A stretch of 57,108 nucleotides of DNA, from NCBI GenBank assembly GCA_019359515.1, contig JAHHHC010000041.1, positions 1-57,108 on the forward strand, written 5' to 3'. The notes beneath the pieces are model-generated. The model was not told the DNA's origin. It saw only the letters and a program-made list of their open reading frames with translations, and made no database searches. This DNA comes from Desmonostoc vinosum HA7617-LM4 (GTDB lineage: Bacteria > Cyanobacteriota > Cyanobacteriia > Cyanobacteriales > Nostocaceae). Numbering within the stretch: position 1 is the first letter of the stretch; each line of letters starts with the position of its first letter. This document shows positions 56,728 to 57,108 of this stretch, in pieces. The translations under genes and the position numbers were made by a program.

Positions 56728-57108
56728 GGGATGGGGAGACGCGGGGATGGGGAGACGTAGGGGAAAATTTGAGAACGAAAAAGTTTATTTTTCGGATTGA
56801 ATGTGACAAATTTAGTACTTGCGAGAAAAGATTAAAGGAAATGAGGGAAATAGGGTAAAGTTTGAGCCTTTGAGCCTGAACGTTGCGCCTTTAAGCCTGA
56901 ACTTAAACTCAAAATTTCAATTTCTAACTTTCTTTACCCCATTCCCCATACTTCGACTTCGCTCAGTACAAGTTCCCAATCCCCAATCCCCAATCCCCAA
57001 TCCCCAATCCCCAATCCCCAATCCCCAATCCCCAATCCCCAATCCCCAATCCCCAATCCCCAATCCCCAATCCCCAATCCCCAATCCCCAATCCCCAATC
57101 CCCAATCC
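56728..57108. repeat. Terminal repeat block with a long CCCCAAT array
   Basis: The stretch opens with GGGGAGACG units and a dispersed element (CGAAAAA/TTTTTCG hairpin at 56776-56794, then GATTGAATGT) that also occurs at 32080-32160. GCCTTTGAGCCTGAA/GCCTTTAAGCCTGAA units follow near 56862-56900. From about 56975 some eighteen CCCCAAT heptamers run off the window edge. No gene was seen. Confidence 0.85.

Overview
The window is chromosomal DNA of a filamentous cyanobacterium of the Nostoc/Anabaena (Nostocales) type. Several signs agree. HIP1-type octamers (GCGATCGC) are scattered through both coding and non-coding DNA. Heptameric short tandem repeats fill many intergenic gaps. The gene families are cyanobacterial or plastid-lineage (CGLD27/Ycf36-like, DUF3318, DUF3386, DUF3153, Mo-nitrogenase C-terminal domain, LrtA-type hibernation factor), and the four-gene set natF-natG-natH-bgtA matches the N-II amino-acid transporter of Anabaena. 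Genus and family names are inferred from memory of these families; no search was run.

Layout. 1-1150: a divergent IS200/IS605-type pair, with tnpB running off the left edge. 1155-4487: an MFS transporter, recO and deoC, all leftward. 4592-6162: a solitary C5-cytosine methyltransferase, an isolated CRISPR-like repeat and a small unknown gene. 6223-9957: a DUF697 GTPase, tRNA-fMet with clear promoter and terminator, an Asparaginase_II family enzyme, a CGLD27-like membrane protein and rsfS. 10303-13209: polysaccharide genes (a WcaI-like glycosyltransferase and a STAS-sugar transferase fusion). 13417-17609: queE, a PEP-CTERM phytase-like protein behind a Pho-box-like sequence, a DUF3318 protein and a YbjN-like protein. 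17750-22411: a MITE, then the amino-acid ABC transporter. 22685-33267: a WD40 protein, a DhaM-type phosphoryl-transfer protein, a permease-histidine kinase fusion, rlmN and argB. 33522-41499: small exported and lipoproteins, pdxH, an AI-2E family protein, an unusual HTH-ClpN-Uma2 fusion, scpA and an NDP-sugar synthase. 41574-57108: speA, ndk, a TerC family protein, a TerB/Mo-nitrogenase C-terminal protein, obgE, Uma2, an HGSNAT-like acyltransferase, prxQ, hpf/lrtA, lipB, a DJ-1/PfpI protein, a GAF-LuxR regulator, a DUF3386 protein, a small membrane protein and a second AI-2E family protein, ending in a long CCCCAAT tandem array.

Most genes are housekeeping or metabolic and stand as singletons or pairs. 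The coherent units are the natFGH-bgtA transporter, the rsfS/CGLD27 pair (4-nt overlap), the recO/MFS overlap and the neighbouring exopolysaccharide genes. The accessory layer is a rich set of repeats: heptamer arrays, nested palindromes and two nearly identical 103-bp MITEs. These repeats sit preferentially between convergent genes, sometimes supply start or stop codons, and once lie in frame inside tnpB. The most unusual protein architectures are the HTH-ClpN-Uma2 fusion, the APC permease-histidine kinase fusion and the STAS-sugar transferase fusion.
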